Shown here in pieces: positions 62,512 to 64,000 of a stretch of 64,000 nucleotides of DNA (position 1 is the first letter of the stretch; each line of letters opens with the position of its first letter). The notes below the pieces were generated by a model. That model was not told the DNA's origin, did not search any database, and was given only the letters and a program-made list of their open reading frames with translations. Location: positions 1-64,000 of the forward strand of contig CADCLS010000004.1 in the NCBI GenBank assembly GCA_902802375.1, given 5' to 3'. Source of the stretch: Oscillospiraceae bacterium. GTDB taxonomy: Bacteria; Bacillota; Clostridia; Oscillospirales; Acutalibacteraceae. The position numbers and the translations under genes were made by a program.

Positions 62512-63732
62512 TCAAGGTGTGAGAAGACCGCTTATCATAAACCTGAACGCCGTAAGGAAATTCATCTTTTTAATACTTTCAGCAGCCACAATATCTATTG
62601 TACCTATAAGATTGTCACCCGAATAGACCTCTATCTCGCCTATCGTTTCTCCCTTTTCAACGGGTGCGGATACGGATTTCGGCAAATTTACCGTTTGTTT
62701 TATCTCTGCACGCTCGCTTTTTTTAAGCAGTAAGCTGAATCCCTCACCGGCGGAAAGCGGCAGTTCGTTCTGCACGCCGCCATTTACTTTGATTTTAGTA
62801 TCCTCGTTGAAGTCAGGTTCGATTTTGGTGACAGAATAATTGGAAAATCCGTAATCGAGCAGTTTTTTTGCGCCCTCAAATCTTGCAGGCGAGGTCTCTC
62901 CCCCCATTATTACCGCCACGAGCTCCATACCGTCCCTCGCGGCAGAGGCGGCAAGGCAGTATCCGGCGTTCGAGGTAGTTCCTGTTTTAAGTCCTGTTGT
63001 ACCTTCATAAAACCGCACAAGCTTATTGGTATTTACCAGTTCGCTTTTGCCGTCTCTAAGAGAGTCCATCCAAACAGTAGAATATTTCTTTATAAGCGGG
63101 TGACGCAGCAGCTCTGCCGACATAAGCGCCACATCGTGCGCGGTGCTTATGTGTCCCTCGGCGTCAAGACCGGTAGCGTTTTTGAATACTGTGTTTGTCA
63201 TACCGATAGCCTTTGCTTTCTCGTTCATCATACTCACAAATCCCTCTTCGCTTCCTGCGACCTTTTCGGCAAGAGCTACTGTGGCATCGTTTGCGGAAGC
63301 TATGACCGTAGCTTTAAGCAGGTCATCAACCGTCATACTCTCACCGGGTTTAAGCCATATCTGGGAGCCGCCCATACTTGCGGCGTGGTCGCTCGCACTC
63401 ACAACATCTTCTGTGGTAAAATCTCCGCGGTCTATTGCCTCCATAATAAGGATAAGAGACATAATTTTTGTGATTGATGCCGGCGGCAATTTTTCGTCTG
63501 AGTTAGAATCATACAGTATTGTGAGCGTATCAGGCTCTAAAAGAATTGCAGAGCGCGCCTTTATATCAAGCACGGTTCCTACCGGCGCCTCAACATTGTC
63601 CGAGGCTATCGGCACTGCTATATCCGATATATCACACTCACTTGATACGGTTTTTGCCGATACAAACACATTTATAGATAAGAAAACCGCCATACAAAGG
63701 ATTAAACTAAGTGTTGTCTTAAAAATTCTCAT
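62512..63732 (-). CDS. D-alanyl-D-alanine carboxypeptidase (PBP5/DacF type)
   Basis: 406 residues. Signal peptide 1-26. SITK (86-89), SAN (146-148) and KTG (249-251) are the three penicillin-binding motifs. The C-terminal part is the PBP5-like beta domain and a final amphipathic anchor. Trims peptidoglycan stem peptides; it may be DacF, but the spoIIA genes are not adjacent here. Its ribosome site GAGGGG lies in the hairpin at 63740-63770. Confidence 0.93.
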   Translation of the reverse strand: MRIFKTTLSLILCMAVFLSINVFVSAKTVSSECDISDIAVPIASDNVEAPVGTVLDIKARSAILLEPDTLTILYDSNSDEKLPPASITKIMSLILIMEAIDRGDFTTEDVVSASDHAASMGGSQIWLKPGESMTVDDLLKATVIASANDATVALAEKVAGSEEGFVSMMNEKAKAIGMTNTVFKNATGLDAEGHISTAHDVALMSAELLRHPLIKKYSTVWMDSLRDGKSELVNTNKLVRFYEGTTGLKTGTTSNAGYCLAASAARDGMELVAVIMGGETSPARFEGAKKLLDYGFSNYSVTKIEPDFNEDTKIKVNGGVQNELPLSAGEGFSLLLKKSERAEIKQTVNLPKSVSAPVEKGETIGEIEVYSGDNLIGTIDIVAAESIKKMNFLTAFRFMISGLLTP

Positions 63733-63739
63733 AAAAATT

Positions 63740-63770
63740 CCCCTCTCGCATAATACTTATGCGTGAGGGG
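63740..63770 (-). terminator. Hairpin between thiamine pyrophosphokinase and dacF-type genes
   Basis: CCCCTCTCGCATAA pairs with TTATGCGTGAGGGG (one mismatch) around a 3-nt loop. The minus strand then has AATTTTTATG, so the tail runs into the next start codon and the 3' arm contains its ribosome site. Confidence 0.75.
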
Positions 63771-63779
63771 ATAAAAACA

Positions 63780-64000
63780 TCACAAATCGTAAATAATCAA
63801 GAGCGTGCCGTTATCAACGGAAATTTCAGCCGTTTCACCGATAAACGAGTTGCTGACACCTAAAGGGAAAAAGGAATCAAGTTCTGCATTTTCAAGGCAA
63901 TATGACAATCCTCTTATTCTAACACCCTTAGCTCTTCCGCCAAAAGCAAAAACCGAACATCTGCCCTTCCCATTCAGCCTAATGCTGTCGTTTGTTATAC
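63780..64000 (-). CDS. Thiamine pyrophosphokinase, C-terminal part only
   Basis: The last 73 residues, with the stop TGA at 63780-63782; the gene enters from the right edge. SVFAFGGRAKGVRIRGLSYC, then LENAELDSFFPLGVSNSFIG and EISVDNGTLLIIYDL match the thiamine-binding domain of thiamine pyrophosphokinase (the YloS/ThiN family), which makes thiamine diphosphate from thiamine and ATP. The catalytic domain is outside. Confidence 0.85.
   Translation of the reverse strand, partial: ITNDSIRLNGKGRCSVFAFGGRAKGVRIRGLSYCLENAELDSFFPLGVSNSFIGETAEISVDNGTLLIIYDL

Overview
The window looks like a chromosomal segment of a low-to-mid GC Gram-positive bacterium of class Clostridia, probably a gut Oscillospirales/Ruminococcaceae-type anaerobe. 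The evidence is AGGAGG-type ribosome binding sites, near-consensus sigma-A promoters, a yabO-yabP-yabQ-divIC-yabR block in Bacillus order, SpoVB-like and HemZ proteins, a lysine riboswitch, a LexA box of the Gram-positive type, and a BspA-type leucine-rich-repeat protein with a dockerin. The species call is inference; no 16S rRNA gene is present.

Layout. 1-6580 is accessory DNA on the 3' side of a tRNA-Pro gene: a truncated GIY-YIG/helicase gene, a methyltransferase-like partner, a Fic protein, a TnpV/DUF6809 pair, and two unrecognised proteins with long hydrophobic segments. 6581-10977 holds tRNA-Pro, HPr (ptsH), and a small locus made of a dockerin/LRR surface protein, an unknown 208-residue protein and a divergent XRE regulator. 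10978-28693 is a long minus-strand core block: groESL, a lipid-kinase-like gene, an rRNA methyltransferase, a fumarase alpha subunit, the yab/divIC cluster, HU, a SpoVB-like flippase, a nucleosidase, a uridine-kinase-like gene, hemZ, a metallo-hydrolase, dtd, relA and recJ. 28824-33265 is a second accessory segment bounded by two 62-bp copies of the 3' part of tRNA-Ser. It carries a minus-strand cassette: a double NTF2-like protein, an Rrf2 regulator, a split-barrel/ferredoxin protein, a zinc-type macrodomain and a class M sirtuin.

33297-58303 is core again. It holds a DHHW/MBOAT O-acetylation pair, aminopeptidase M18, coaE, a Sua5-type gene, prfA and a DUF951 gene. It continues with a lysine-riboswitch-controlled amino-acid ABC transporter, proBAC, a CDF transporter, ddl, a membrane-fused murF, a hydrolase, lexA-rnhA-queT, alaS, a HIT protein, a phosphoribosyltransferase, a PAP2 phosphatase and a CapA protein. 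58304-64000 holds tRNA-Gly, an XRE regulator divergent from two zinc-ribbon membrane proteins with twin operators, a P-loop protein, pgi, a D-Ala-D-Ala carboxypeptidase and the 3' end of a thiamine pyrophosphokinase gene.

The most unusual parts are the two tRNA-associated segments. The sirtuin/macrodomain cassette resembles the reversible ADP-ribosylation operons of class M sirtuins but has no GcvH-L or lipoate ligase gene in the segment. The left-hand segment combines a nuclease/helicase system, Fic and a coupled pair of hydrophobic proteins of unknown function. Neither segment contains a visible integrase in this window.
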